Assembly (NCBI GenBank): GCA_002409965.1
Contig: DHON01000061.1
Span: forward strand, 1,633-27,908
DNA from: Firmicutes bacterium UBA5389
GTDB taxonomy: Bacteria; Bacillota; DTU025
DNA length: 26,276 nucleotides
Direction: 5' to 3'
In this document: piece by piece, positions 7,897 to 15,645 of the stretch
Position numbering within the stretch: the first letter of the stretch is position 1
Layout: every line of letters starts with the position of its first letter
The notes under the pieces: generated by a model
The model's input: the letters and a program-made list of their open reading frames with translations, nothing else
What the model was told of the DNA's origin: nothing
The model's database searches: none
Program-made: the position numbers and the translations under genes

Positions 7897-9360
7897 TCAT
7901 ACTTCGGCTCGGCTGCCCAAGTTGATCCATGCAGTTTTGGAGCGACTGTATGTCCTGAGCATGGCCTCCATCCCATTCTCCAGGCCCAAACCGCTCATCT
8001 TGAAACCTCCGTGCGGAATCGCCGGATGGCTCAGGTTGATGCAGTTCACCCATGTCAGCCCGGCTTCGAAATGCCTGATGAAGAAGTGGGCTCGCTCAAG
8101 ATCCTTCGTCCAGACTGATGCGCCCAGACCGTACCTGACATCGTTGGACAAGTGCAAAGCTTCGTCTTCGGAAGAGAACTGGAACACGCACAACACGGGG
8201 CCGAAGATCTCCTCCTGCGCAAGCGATGAACTGTGATCGATATCAGTGAAGATAGTGGGCGTCATGTAGGCGCCGCGCGCAAGCGCAGGAGCTTCAGGGG
8301 GACCGCCGCCGATCAGAAGAGTCGCGCCTTCCTCGCGGCCTTTAGCTATGTACTCGAGCACCGAGGCACGCTGCCTGAGCGAGATCATCGGGCCGATCTG
8401 CGTGTTCATGTCGGTCGGGTCTCCTACCCTGAGTTCGCGGACATAAGCTAGGAGACGGTCGATGAAGCGATCAGCTATCCTCTCGTGCAAGAACAGTCTT
8501 GCAGCAGCGGTGCATATCTGCCCCTGCCTGCGGAACGCACTGAACGACACGGCTTTGGCTGCTGCTTCGATGTCAGCATCATCGAATACCACCACCGGCG
8601 TCTTGCCGCCCAACTCCATATTGCATTCCTTCATGTTCTCAGCTGCGCACCGCAGTATTCGTTGGCCAGTCTCAACGCTACCGGTGAAGCAGAGCTTGTC
8701 CACCCCAGGATGGGACGCGAGCTTCATGCCGACATCCGAACCTGGCCCCGGTATCACGTTGAGGACTCCCTCAGGCAGACCTGCCTCGGCGCAGACCTGA
8801 GCGAGCGTCAAAGCCGAAAGAGGAGATTCGCTTGCCGGTTTGAGCACTACGGTGTTACCGCACGCAAGCGCAGGGGCTACACTCAGTACGGCATTAGCCA
8901 GCGGCGCATTCCAGGGCGTGATTGCAGCCACTACACCAAACGGCTCGCGAAAGGTGAGGCTCATGTACTTGGGATCGATCGGCACCGTGTTCCCGTACAG
9001 CTTGTCCACAGCGCCGGCGGAGTGTTCGAACAGAGCCGCGGAGCGCGAAACATCGTGCCGGCTAGTCTCAGCGTACGGGATGCCGGCGTCCAACGTGTCG
9101 AGCATCGCGAGCTCGTCGTTGTGCTTCCGCAGAGCTTGCCCAACGCTGCGCAGGACATTCGCGCGATCTTCGGCCTTCATGAAACGCCATCGCGAACGAG
9201 CGCTCTGGGCGGCTTCAACCGCAGCATCCACATCAGCTCCATCGCACCTCTCTACATCTGCAATGGCCTGACCGTTCGACGGATTGACTGTTGTGAAGGT
9301 ATCGCCCGAATGCGCTCTTCGAAATCTGCCTCCGATGAATGGTTTTGTGAACTCGATCAT
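7897..9360 (-). CDS. NAD(P)-dependent aldehyde dehydrogenase
   Basis: The 487-aa protein is a full-length ALDH-superfamily enzyme that oxidises an aldehyde to a carboxylate in the cytoplasm. Visible residues are the ITPWNAP strand (149-153), Lys174 in VVLKPASESP, the FTGS nucleotide loop (225-228), general base Glu249 in MELGGK and nucleophile Cys283 in GQICTAAARL. The C-terminal PHGGFKMSG segment is present. The ATG has GGAGG seven bases upstream. With KDG kinase and KDPG aldolase in the same operon, a semialdehyde of a sugar acid (for example a 2-oxoglutarate-semialdehyde-type compound) is a reasonable substrate, but this is inference. Confidence 0.92.
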   Translation of the reverse strand: MIEFTKPFIGGRFRRAHSGDTFTTVNPSNGQAIADVERCDGADVDAAVEAAQSARSRWRFMKAEDRANVLRSVGQALRKHNDELAMLDTLDAGIPYAETSRHDVSRSAALFEHSAGAVDKLYGNTVPIDPKYMSLTFREPFGVVAAITPWNAPLANAVLSVAPALACGNTVVLKPASESPLSALTLAQVCAEAGLPEGVLNVIPGPGSDVGMKLASHPGVDKLCFTGSVETGQRILRCAAENMKECNMELGGKTPVVVFDDADIEAAAKAVSFSAFRRQGQICTAAARLFLHERIADRFIDRLLAYVRELRVGDPTDMNTQIGPMISLRQRASVLEYIAKGREEGATLLIGGGPPEAPALARGAYMTPTIFTDIDHSSSLAQEEIFGPVLCVFQFSSEDEALHLSNDVRYGLGASVWTKDLERAHFFIRHFEAGLTWVNCINLSHPAIPHGGFKMSGLGLENGMEAMLRTYSRSKTAWINLGSRAEV

Positions 9361-9385
9361 GTATCTGCCTCCATATGCCTGGCCC

Positions 9386-9970
9386 TCAATCGCCGATCGA
9401 TCTGATCAGCTCTTCGCTGAACGAATCGGCGGCTATCTCTCGAAGGGCCGGAATTGTGACCTTCCGCCGGAAGCGCCCAACGGTCACGGTGGCTTTCCCC
9501 CAATCCAGGGAGCGGAGCCAACCTACGGCGTACAGGTGGTGAAACAGCTCGTGCGCCAGAACATGCCCCATGCCGGCCGGCGCTTCGCCCAGCCCAGTCC
9601 ATGGCTCCAGGTTCCCCGGGTACACTGTCACACATCCTTTGCTATCATGACAGCCTGGCGGTTGTGCATCATAGTGGGCGACTACTCGCTCGCCCGCGAA
9701 GTGCGGAAGCTCGGGTGACCCGCGAACGCCCAGGCTGAACAGGTCATATAACCTGAGAATAGGGCATGGGACCTCGCGCCCGCCTATTGAAGATGATGAA
9801 GACGACGCTGCATACGCATCGGGTTCACGCAGGAGCCCTGCGACACTAGCGGCAGCCAACGACCCCGCGTCCCTCGCGCTTTTGATCGCCAGCTCCATTT
9901 CTTCGTCTGTCAACAGGGCTCCCCAAACATCCTTCGCGATGAGCGTATTGGGGTCACGCAAGTAGGTCAC
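9386..9970 (-). CDS. Small HELFH zincin-like putative metalloprotease
   Basis: I do not recognise this 194-aa protein as a named family. It contains HVLAHELFHHLYAVGW, an HExxH zinc motif (His140, Glu141, His144), and 33 residues later REIAADSF, whose Glu178 fits the third ligand of a gluzincin-like site. A serine-rich low-complexity stretch (SSSSSS, about 56-61) separates an N-terminal helical part from the catalytic part. There is no signal peptide or membrane segment, so it appears cytoplasmic. It starts with GTG preceded by GGGGAGGG at eight bases. It sits between the transporter and the aldehyde dehydrogenase, with 46- and 25-base gaps, as part of the operon. Its role among small-molecule enzymes is unclear: peptide trimming, protein maturation, or hydrolysis of an amide substrate. 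Confidence 0.75.
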   Translation of the reverse strand: MTYLRDPNTLIAKDVWGALLTDEEMELAIKSARDAGSLAAASVAGLLREPDAYAASSSSSSIGGREVPCPILRLYDLFSLGVRGSPELPHFAGERVVAHYDAQPPGCHDSKGCVTVYPGNLEPWTGLGEAPAGMGHVLAHELFHHLYAVGWLRSLDWGKATVTVGRFRRKVTIPALREIAADSFSEELIRSIGD

Positions 9971-10016
9971 CTGATTCCCTCCCCGGAGCTGTGCCGATGG
10001 CGCTGTCGCAGGCTCC

Positions 10017-11297
10017 TCAGAAGAACATCAGTCCAGAGCAGGCCGCGCTTACAGCAGCAACTGCCCACAGGTACGGCAGTAGTTTCTTCGTAACTTGGTT
10101 CACGTCCACGCCCACGAAGTTCGCAGTCCATACGTTCTGCGTGTTGGTGGGATCGCCTGCTACTTGTAGGCGCTCCATCGCGAGAAACGCCCCCATCGTC
10201 GCCGTCGGACTCAACGACCCGGTGCCGATTATCACGGCTGCAAGGCCGCTGCCCAGTCCGAATAGGTTAAGAGGGCCTCGGTAGAGAGAAAGCGGCGCCA
10301 GTATTGCGAAGAAAAGAATGTAGCCCATCCGAGTGCTGGGTATGACAGCCTTGAGGAAGCCCTCCAGCCCAGCCGTGACCACTGGATGCATGACTGCCTT
10401 GAGAAGCATGCCTATCACAATCAAGAGAAGCACTGCGGGCGCCGCATTCTCGACTCCCTCATGCGCTGTGCGAACCAACACGTCAAAGGGCGCTTTGGGC
10501 CTCGTGGTAACCAGCGCGTACACAATCCCGGTCAGCAGAGCGGGTGTTATGGGCCACTTGAACGCCATCACGAGGACAAGCGGCACAATGGGAGTGAGCA
10601 CTGCGTAGAAAGGAACGCGCGCCGGCGGCTTGCCAGCGCTGGCTTCCGCTTGCACAGGGGATGTCGAGAAATATGAGCGACTGCCGGTCTTGCGCAGTTC
10701 GACCAAGATAAACAACACCGTTGCGCAGGCTGTCAGGCCTACCAGCACAAATGCGAAGTTCCTTACCTGATCCAGCGGCACGCCCGTGAGTGTCGAAAAA
10801 TAGGCCCAGTTCTGAATGTTGACTGGAAGGCCTGTCGCGAACCCCAGCAGGAACACGCACGCCGACTCAAGCGGAGGAATCCCCACTGAAGTAAGGATAG
10901 GAAGAACCATGCTCCCTACCAGTATCAGCGCCCCCAGCCCGCCCACTGCCGTGAATACCAGCGCTGTTCCAGCTGCAAGAACCATCGAAAGCACGTACTT
11001 GTTGTCTCCGCCCAATTCGGCTGCGAACCTGATGGTGCTCTCGGTGATCCCAGTCCTGTTCATGATTTGCCCAAGCCATCCCCCCATTACCAAGGCTATG
11101 ATTGCAGACGCCAGTCGCGCGGCGCCTGCTTCGATCACTGAAGCAAGTATCCCGTCGGTTCCTTTTACAGGGATTCCGGCCAAGAGTGCTGTTGCCATGG
11201 TAAGAATGAACACAGCAACTATCGTGTGTATCTTCTGAGTCATCATCAGAATAGCCAGTACGGCGAAAACGATAAGAATGGTCACCCCGAAAAACAC
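10017..11297 (-). CDS. Ion-coupled carboxylate transporter (GntP/citrate-transporter-like)
   Basis: The 426-aa protein is hydrophobic throughout, with about 11-12 predicted transmembrane segments. Glycine-rich re-entrant-like stretches occur, such as VFTAVGGLGALILVGSMVLP in the first half and LGSGLAAVIIGTGSLSP in the second. This two-fold arrangement is typical of the ion-transporter superfamily that includes GntP gluconate and CitM/Dcu-type carriers. A proton- or sodium-coupled symporter for an organic acid is therefore likely; which acid cannot be told. It starts with GTG, preceded by AGGAGGG at eight bases; an ATG just upstream is in a different frame. It follows the HyuA gene by 38 bases and presumably imports the substrate of the operon. 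Confidence 0.82.
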   Translation of the reverse strand: MFFGVTILIVFAVLAILMMTQKIHTIVAVFILTMATALLAGIPVKGTDGILASVIEAGAARLASAIIALVMGGWLGQIMNRTGITESTIRFAAELGGDNKYVLSMVLAAGTALVFTAVGGLGALILVGSMVLPILTSVGIPPLESACVFLLGFATGLPVNIQNWAYFSTLTGVPLDQVRNFAFVLVGLTACATVLFILVELRKTGSRSYFSTSPVQAEASAGKPPARVPFYAVLTPIVPLVLVMAFKWPITPALLTGIVYALVTTRPKAPFDVLVRTAHEGVENAAPAVLLLIVIGMLLKAVMHPVVTAGLEGFLKAVIPSTRMGYILFFAILAPLSLYRGPLNLFGLGSGLAAVIIGTGSLSPTATMGAFLAMERLQVAGDPTNTQNVWTANFVGVDVNQVTKKLLPYLWAVAAVSAACSGLMFF

Positions 11298-11335
11298 TTT
11301 CCATGCCCTCCTTCTAGTGCGCGGTTTCTTAGCAT

Positions 11336-13492
11336 TCAGCGCTTGACCCCTATAGCGATGATCGTTTGCCCGGGCTCCACCCCCTCCAGCTCTACACCAA
11401 CGACCGTAGCAATCTGGTCCTCTGCGTGTAGCTTCGTCATGTTGATAACCCTAGTCCCAACGAGTAGGTACATGCCGGGAATCAACCTTCCGCCCTCCGT
11501 GTAGCGGCTTAGCCCGTCCATCACCCGCTCAATGAGCTGTTGAGCCTCTTTCGCCGGGGCCCAATCAACCTGCGCATCCGACTCCTTGAGTACAACAGCG
11601 CCGTGAATGTCCACCACTCGGACTGCCTGCCTCGTGGACGTGACCAAACCCATGAACCGACGATCGCGCTGCATCGCCGCAAACACCGCCAGACGCCCGT
11701 TGTCACACACCAGCTTCACGTCTTCAAGTCTTGCGTTAAGTGATACAGCTGCAGTCGCCCGTTGCTCGTCAGGCGACACGCATGCTTTGGCGACATCCTG
11801 AGAGACTAGTTCCATAGAGCCAGTGGCCACGGCCCGCACCTTGGACGCCTGTTGATCGATCTCCATATGCACCTCAATGGTGTTGGGTTTCGCGCCCATC
11901 GACAGGAGCGATTCTCGGGCCTCGTTGCGCACGCTCAGGATGTCCTCGTTTGTGGGCGATGGGATGGTCCTCTCCACTACATCTCTGAGCAGTGCAAGAG
12001 CGACCCCAATCGCCGAGATCACTTCCGCCTTATGAGTGATCGTGTATTGCAGGCCCATCTGTGCCGCCACGGCAGGAACCAGGGCAGTGGCGCCTCCGCC
12101 GCCGCCTACCAGAGCTACGGTCCGCAGGTCCAGCTTGTAGTCGCGGACAACCTCTGCCACCGTGCCTCGAGCCTTCAGGACGGCGGCTTCCACGACCTGT
12201 TCGGCAAGGTCCATTCCGTCAACCCCAAGCCCTCGGCCAGCTGCCTCGAAGGCGGCCCGGGCGGTCTCCAGGCTTCCGTACGCGTAGTCTCCCGGCTTCA
12301 CCAATCCAAGGGCATTCGATGCGTCTGTGAGCGTCAGGGCAATCCGACTCCCATTCTCCAGCTCTAGAGCCAAGTAATCGGCCGAGTCTTCCGGCCTCGG
12401 CTTGACGCCGATAACTCGAGCTCTTGAGATGGACGCAACGTCCTCCTTGGAGAACGCTGCATATGGGAATCCGGCTATGTGAGCGCTTCGGGGACCCACG
12501 TCGACAACTCTCCGCTCTCTCACCCTCACCATGGACCCCCCGGCAAGCCCAATGGTTCGCGTATCTACAGAATGCACGTAAGTGTGATGTCCTCCAACTT
12601 GCGCATACCGAGTTATCACCCGGCCATCCCTGATCACCGAGATGTCGGTACTCGTACCGCCGACTTCAAGGAAGACTCCATCGGAAATGCGCTCGTAAAG
12701 CAATGCGCCTGCAACACTGGCGGCTGGGCCCGAAAGTAAGGTGTTAATGGGGCGCCTCTGAACCTCTCTGAGTGTCATCACGCCGCCGTCGCCTCGCATC
12801 ACCATCAGCGGAACAGCGATCCCGGCGCTGGCCACGGCTTTCTCTGTCATCTCAGCTGCTTCTATCATGCGAGGCAGTATCGATGCGTTGATTACGGCTG
12901 TGCGGGTGCGGGCCCGCAGACCGTAGAGCTTCGATACCTCGAAGGTTCCAGCGGCTGGCAGCCCGAGCTCCCGGGCGCTCTCCATCACAGCCAGTTCGTA
13001 CGAGGGATCATCCACACTGAATGCGGCGGCTCCGACTAGTACTTTCGCGCCCTGGTCGGCAAGTTGCCGAACAGCTTGGTCAACCTGAGGCTTCGAAACC
13101 CCATCGCCAACAGCAATATAGCGATGAAGACACTGAAGGCTATGACCAGGCGCCAGTTCGAGCGGACCGATCTTGGAGTCGCGGCTCGCCTTAGCCCCTT
13201 CGATGCCTTTTCCGAGGCTGACGATCCCTACCGGGACTACGTCCCCTTCCAGCAACGCGTTGGTGGCCTGCGTCGTACTGTGCGCGATGAAGGTCACATC
13301 TTCGGGATTGATGCCGCTCTCGCTCAGGAGTCGCTGCAACGAATCGACCACGCCTCGAGCGACTCCTTCCGGAGCATCGTGAGTAGTGAGCGTCTTGATA
13401 TCGTGAATCAGCGTACATGTCTCGGCATCCAGGGCAATCGCGTGAGTGAATGTGCCGCCCACATCTATGCCCACGCGGACTTTGCGCGCCAT
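11336..13492 (-). CDS. HyuA-type hydantoinase/5-oxoprolinase ATPase subunit, without HyuB partner
   Basis: The 718-aa protein has the N-terminal Hydant_A_N signature VGIDVGGTFTHAIALD, followed by the Hydantoinase_A domain with FLEVGGTSTDISVI (about 290) and GGGGGATALVPAVA (about 475). These are actin-fold phosphate-binding loops of an ATP-dependent enzyme that opens hydantoin, oxoproline or similar rings. The first loop reads TFTHA where classical HyuA/oxoprolinase usually has TFTD. The C-terminal 200 residues are not the usual HyuA tail. No HyuB gene is in the window, so it either works alone or on a different reaction. ATG 13492 has GGGAG eight bases upstream; the upstream in-frame ATG at 13519 has no RBS. 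It follows KDG kinase by 48 bases. Confidence 0.85.
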   Translation of the reverse strand: MARKVRVGIDVGGTFTHAIALDAETCTLIHDIKTLTTHDAPEGVARGVVDSLQRLLSESGINPEDVTFIAHSTTQATNALLEGDVVPVGIVSLGKGIEGAKASRDSKIGPLELAPGHSLQCLHRYIAVGDGVSKPQVDQAVRQLADQGAKVLVGAAAFSVDDPSYELAVMESARELGLPAAGTFEVSKLYGLRARTRTAVINASILPRMIEAAEMTEKAVASAGIAVPLMVMRGDGGVMTLREVQRRPINTLLSGPAASVAGALLYERISDGVFLEVGGTSTDISVIRDGRVITRYAQVGGHHTYVHSVDTRTIGLAGGSMVRVRERRVVDVGPRSAHIAGFPYAAFSKEDVASISRARVIGVKPRPEDSADYLALELENGSRIALTLTDASNALGLVKPGDYAYGSLETARAAFEAAGRGLGVDGMDLAEQVVEAAVLKARGTVAEVVRDYKLDLRTVALVGGGGGATALVPAVAAQMGLQYTITHKAEVISAIGVALALLRDVVERTIPSPTNEDILSVRNEARESLLSMGAKPNTIEVHMEIDQQASKVRAVATGSMELVSQDVAKACVSPDEQRATAAVSLNARLEDVKLVCDNGRLAVFAAMQRDRRFMGLVTSTRQAVRVVDIHGAVVLKESDAQVDWAPAKEAQQLIERVMDGLSRYTEGGRLIPGMYLLVGTRVINMTKLHAEDQIATVVGVELEGVEPGQTIIAIGVKR

Positions 13493-13540
13493 GTCGATCA
13501 CTCCCAGCTTCGGTGCCATCGTACTAGTCGATTCCGACTG

Positions 13541-14566
13541 CTATCTTTGCACCCTCCCCGAACCATCGCCTGAGGCCAGTGCCTCAACTTCCAACGTGCT
13601 GACCATGTTGAAGTCACCGAACACGGAGTGCTTCAAGCAGGACGCAGCCGCCGCGAACTCCACGGCGTCTTTCCCTTCCATCCCTGTCAGAAGCGCATAG
13701 ATCAGTCCCCCCGCGAACGAGTCGCCGCCGCCTACGCGATCCACGATGTGAACCCTGTACTTCCTCGATACGTGGAAATCGTGTCCGTTGTAGAGCATGC
13801 CCGACCACATGTTGTCGGACGCCGAAATGCTCTCCCTCAGCGTAATGGCCACACTATCGAGTCCGAACCGGCGCCTGAGCTCCTGAGCCACATCCTGGTA
13901 GGCTTCCATGCATAGCTGGCCTCTCGTCACGTCAGATGAATGAGCGCTGATCCCAAAGATCTTCTCGGCATCCTCTTCATTGCCAATTGCCACATCAACG
14001 TATCTCATGAGCTCCGACATAACGCGATTCGCCTTTTCCTGCGACCAAAGCTTCTTTCGGTAGTTGAGATCAGCGCTAACCTTGATTCCCATGTCCTTGG
14101 CCGTCCTAGCAGCCTCCAAAGTGACTGCGGCGGCAGTATCACTGAGCGCCGGCGTGATCCCTGTGAAGTGGAACCACTGTGCTCCCCTCAAGATCTCAGC
14201 CCACTCGAACTCACCGGGCTCAATCTGCGCGATGGCGGAATTCGCCCTGTCGTATATCACCCTTGACGCCCGCTGTGAAGCGCCCAACTCGCAGAAGTAG
14301 ATGCCAAGGCGATCGCCACCGCGCGCTACGTAATCCGTATGTACTCCCAGGCTGCGAAGCGCATTCACAGCGCACTGGCCCATCTCGTGATTCGGCACCT
14401 TCGTCACGAAGTAAGCATCGAGCCCGTAGTTGGCCAGCGATACCGCCACGTTCGCTTCCCCGCCGCCATACACTGCATCAAACGATGTGGCCTGAACAAA
14501 CCTCTGATGCCCAGGGGGAGACAACCTGAGCATGATCTCCCCGAAAGTCACCACTTTCGAACCCAC
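13541..14566 (-). CDS. kdgK: 2-keto-3-deoxygluconate kinase (PfkB/ribokinase family)
   Basis: The 341-aa protein would phosphorylate 2-keto-3-deoxygluconate (KDG) to KDPG with ATP. The N-terminal FGEIMLRLSPPG and GGGEANVAVSLANYG are the substrate-binding lid and first PfkB signature. VGGGDSFAGGLIYALLTG (about 278-295) is the second PfkB signature with the catalytic Asp in GGGDSF, where most members have GAGD. The sequence SADLNYRKKLW is typical of KdgK. It starts with GTG, preceded by AGGAGG about five bases away, 32 bases after KDPG aldolase. Pairing with that aldolase makes the assignment strong. It feeds the KDG-to-pyruvate plus glyceraldehyde-3-phosphate branch used for uronates and related sugar acids. 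Confidence 0.9.
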   Translation of the reverse strand: MGSKVVTFGEIMLRLSPPGHQRFVQATSFDAVYGGGEANVAVSLANYGLDAYFVTKVPNHEMGQCAVNALRSLGVHTDYVARGGDRLGIYFCELGASQRASRVIYDRANSAIAQIEPGEFEWAEILRGAQWFHFTGITPALSDTAAAVTLEAARTAKDMGIKVSADLNYRKKLWSQEKANRVMSELMRYVDVAIGNEEDAEKIFGISAHSSDVTRGQLCMEAYQDVAQELRRRFGLDSVAITLRESISASDNMWSGMLYNGHDFHVSRKYRVHIVDRVGGGDSFAGGLIYALLTGMEGKDAVEFAAAASCLKHSVFGDFNMVSTLEVEALASGDGSGRVQR

Positions 14567-14598
14567 ACTGACTCCTCCTACGACCGGTTGATACTTCC

Positions 14599-15246
14599 CT
14601 AGCCAGCCCTGGCGATTCTGGCCGCCTCGACGTACTGCTCCGCAACTCTTGTGAGCTCCGCCCAGTTCTGTTCAGCTACCATTCTCTTGTTGATCAGCGC
14701 TGTCCCTACTCCAACGAACGCAGCCCCTGCCTTCAGAAACTCTCCTAGATTGTCCAGCGTGACTCCCCCGGTGGGAGTAAGCTTGACCTGAGGAAGCGGC
14801 CCCAGCACATCCTTTATGAAAGACGGACCGAGCCTCGTCGCGGGAAACACCTTAACTATATCGGCACCGGCTTCCCAAGCCTGGAGAATCTCTGTGGGCG
14901 AGAACGCGCCTGGGATCACTATCCTGCCGTATCGCTTGCACATTCTGATCACGTCCAGATTCACCACCGGCCCTACGATGAAGTCAGCGCCCGCAAGCAT
15001 GGCAGCTCTTGCGGTTTCGGGATCGAGAACAGAACCCGCGCCTATAATGGCTCTCCCCTTCAGCACTCTGGATGCCTCGCGTATTGCCTCGATCGCGCCC
15101 GGCGAGGTCATCGTGATTTCTGCTCCTTTGATCCCTCCATCCGCCATGGCCCGGCAAATGCTCACGAGTTCCTCAGCGCTGTCGGTCCTGATCACTGCTA
15201 CTACCCCTGCATTGACTATCTCACTGAGCTGGCTTTCCTTCATCAT
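14599..15246 (-). CDS. eda: KDPG/KHG aldolase
   Basis: The 215-aa class I aldolase cleaves 2-keto-3-deoxy-6-phosphogluconate to pyruvate and glyceraldehyde-3-phosphate. It also commonly acts on 4-hydroxy-2-oxoglutarate. Key residues are Arg20 (VVAVIR), Glu43 (GAEITMTSPG), Lys132 forming the Schiff base (VKVFPA) and the phosphate loops TPTGGV and VGVGTAL. The FIVGP loop has Gly where FIVSP is commoner. Start ATG 15246 (followed by a second ATG) is chosen because GGGGAGG lies seven bases upstream. The longer reading frame has no RBS. It is the first enzyme gene of the eleven-gene operon and is preceded by a short open frame whose stop lies inside its RBS. Confidence 0.92.
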   Translation of the reverse strand: MMKESQLSEIVNAGVVAVIRTDSAEELVSICRAMADGGIKGAEITMTSPGAIEAIREASRVLKGRAIIGAGSVLDPETARAAMLAGADFIVGPVVNLDVIRMCKRYGRIVIPGAFSPTEILQAWEAGADIVKVFPATRLGPSFIKDVLGPLPQVKLTPTGGVTLDNLGEFLKAGAAFVGVGTALINKRMVAEQNWAELTRVAEQYVEAARIARAG

Positions 15247-15250
15247 CGAA

Positions 15251-15367
15251 CTACCTCCCCTCGCGCAGTCGCCCAATACCCCGGATGCCGGACTGCTTGA
15301 CTACAGAAGCCGCGCACCCGTTGGGTCGAGTTGCGTATGTATCAACTGTGTTGCGCCAATGTAGCAT
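15251..15367 (-). CDS. Candidate 38-aa leader peptide upstream of the KDPG aldolase gene
   Basis: An ATG at 15367, preceded by GGGGGG three bases away, opens a 38-codon frame. It ends with TAG at 15253-15251, only four bases before the aldolase ATG and inside its ribosome binding site. The first 17 residues (MLHWRNTVDTYATRPNG) match those of another leader frame at 23608 (MLTMRNTVSTYATGPVG). The match also extends about eight codons upstream of the ATG. Coupling by termination-reinitiation is possible. However, the shared DNA contains an operator-like motif, and several differences change amino acids, so conservation may be for DNA binding rather than for a peptide. Confidence 0.3.
   Translation of the reverse strand: MLHWRNTVDTYATRPNGCAASVVKQSGIRGIGRLREGR
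15330..15356 (+). promoter_or_regulatory. Candidate IclR-family operator A1
   Basis: CAAC-TGT-GTTG (15343-15353) is an 11-bp palindrome extended on the right to GTTGCGCC. It fits AAC-N3-GTTGCGC, shared by three other sites (15573-15587, 23583-23597, 23789-23803). A second GTTGCG begins exactly 20 bases upstream (15330), about two helical turns away, and the same spacing occurs at 23571. It lies about 100 bases upstream of the KDPG aldolase ATG, where a repressor could block or an activator could contact polymerase. Binding by the adjacent IclR protein is inferred from position and symmetry only. Confidence 0.42.
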
Positions 15368-15572
15368 TCGCCCCCCATTTCGAAATTCCTTCCTGCAGGT
15401 GAAACATTCACATCGGCATTCTGTGAGCACGGCCAGTTGCGAATCTCACTTGGCAAGATCCGATCCTATGGCGTGTATCTGCTGCCGTACGCTCCGCTGC
15501 GCTGTTTTTCCATCTCGGCCGAGAGCGATGCTTGGAGGGCAATCGTCCTCCGTTTGTCGGGCGCGCCAACGC

Positions 15573-15587
15573 GAAACCTGGTTGCGC
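15573..15587 (+). promoter_or_regulatory. Candidate IclR-family operator A2, overlapping the iclR -35 box
   Basis: GAAAC-CTG-GTTGC with the GC extension matches the AAC-N3-GTTGCGC motif; its half-sites are identical to site B1 at 23583. The right half-site is itself the -35 element TTGCGC of the iclR promoter, so a bound protein would block that promoter. This arrangement is what autorepression, common in IclR-family regulators, would need. Confidence 0.42.
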
Positions 15588-15609
15588 ACGACGCCGATGC
15601 ATGTATACT
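15582..15609 (+). promoter_or_regulatory. Promoter of the IclR regulator gene
   Basis: TTGCGC (15582-15587) and TATACT (15604-15609) are separated by 16 bases and fit a sigma-A/sigma-70 -35/-10 pair, with a strong -10. Transcription would begin near 15616. That excludes the in-frame ATG at 15601, which lies in the -10 region, and leaves a 30-base leader to the TTG start at 15646. Confidence 0.6.
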
Positions 15610-15645
15610 ATTGATGGGATGGCTTTACGCTGGGAGGAGATCCGA

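Noticed and set aside
8485..9405. A 306-codon plus-strand open frame opposite the aldehyde dehydrogenase gene
   Set aside because: It is antisense to a gene with all ALDH catalytic motifs, has no RBS and reads as low-quality Cys/Arg/His-rich sequence; a GC-rich shadow.
10714..10726. A fifth AAC-N3-GTTGCGC match
   Set aside because: It lies in the middle of the transporter coding region with no promoter context; chance occurrence is likely and it shows the motif is not intergenic-specific by itself.
15601..15621. ATG codons at 15601 and 15619 as starts of the IclR gene
   Set aside because: The first lies in the predicted -10 region, neither has an RBS, and TTG 15646 has GGAGGAG at six bases.
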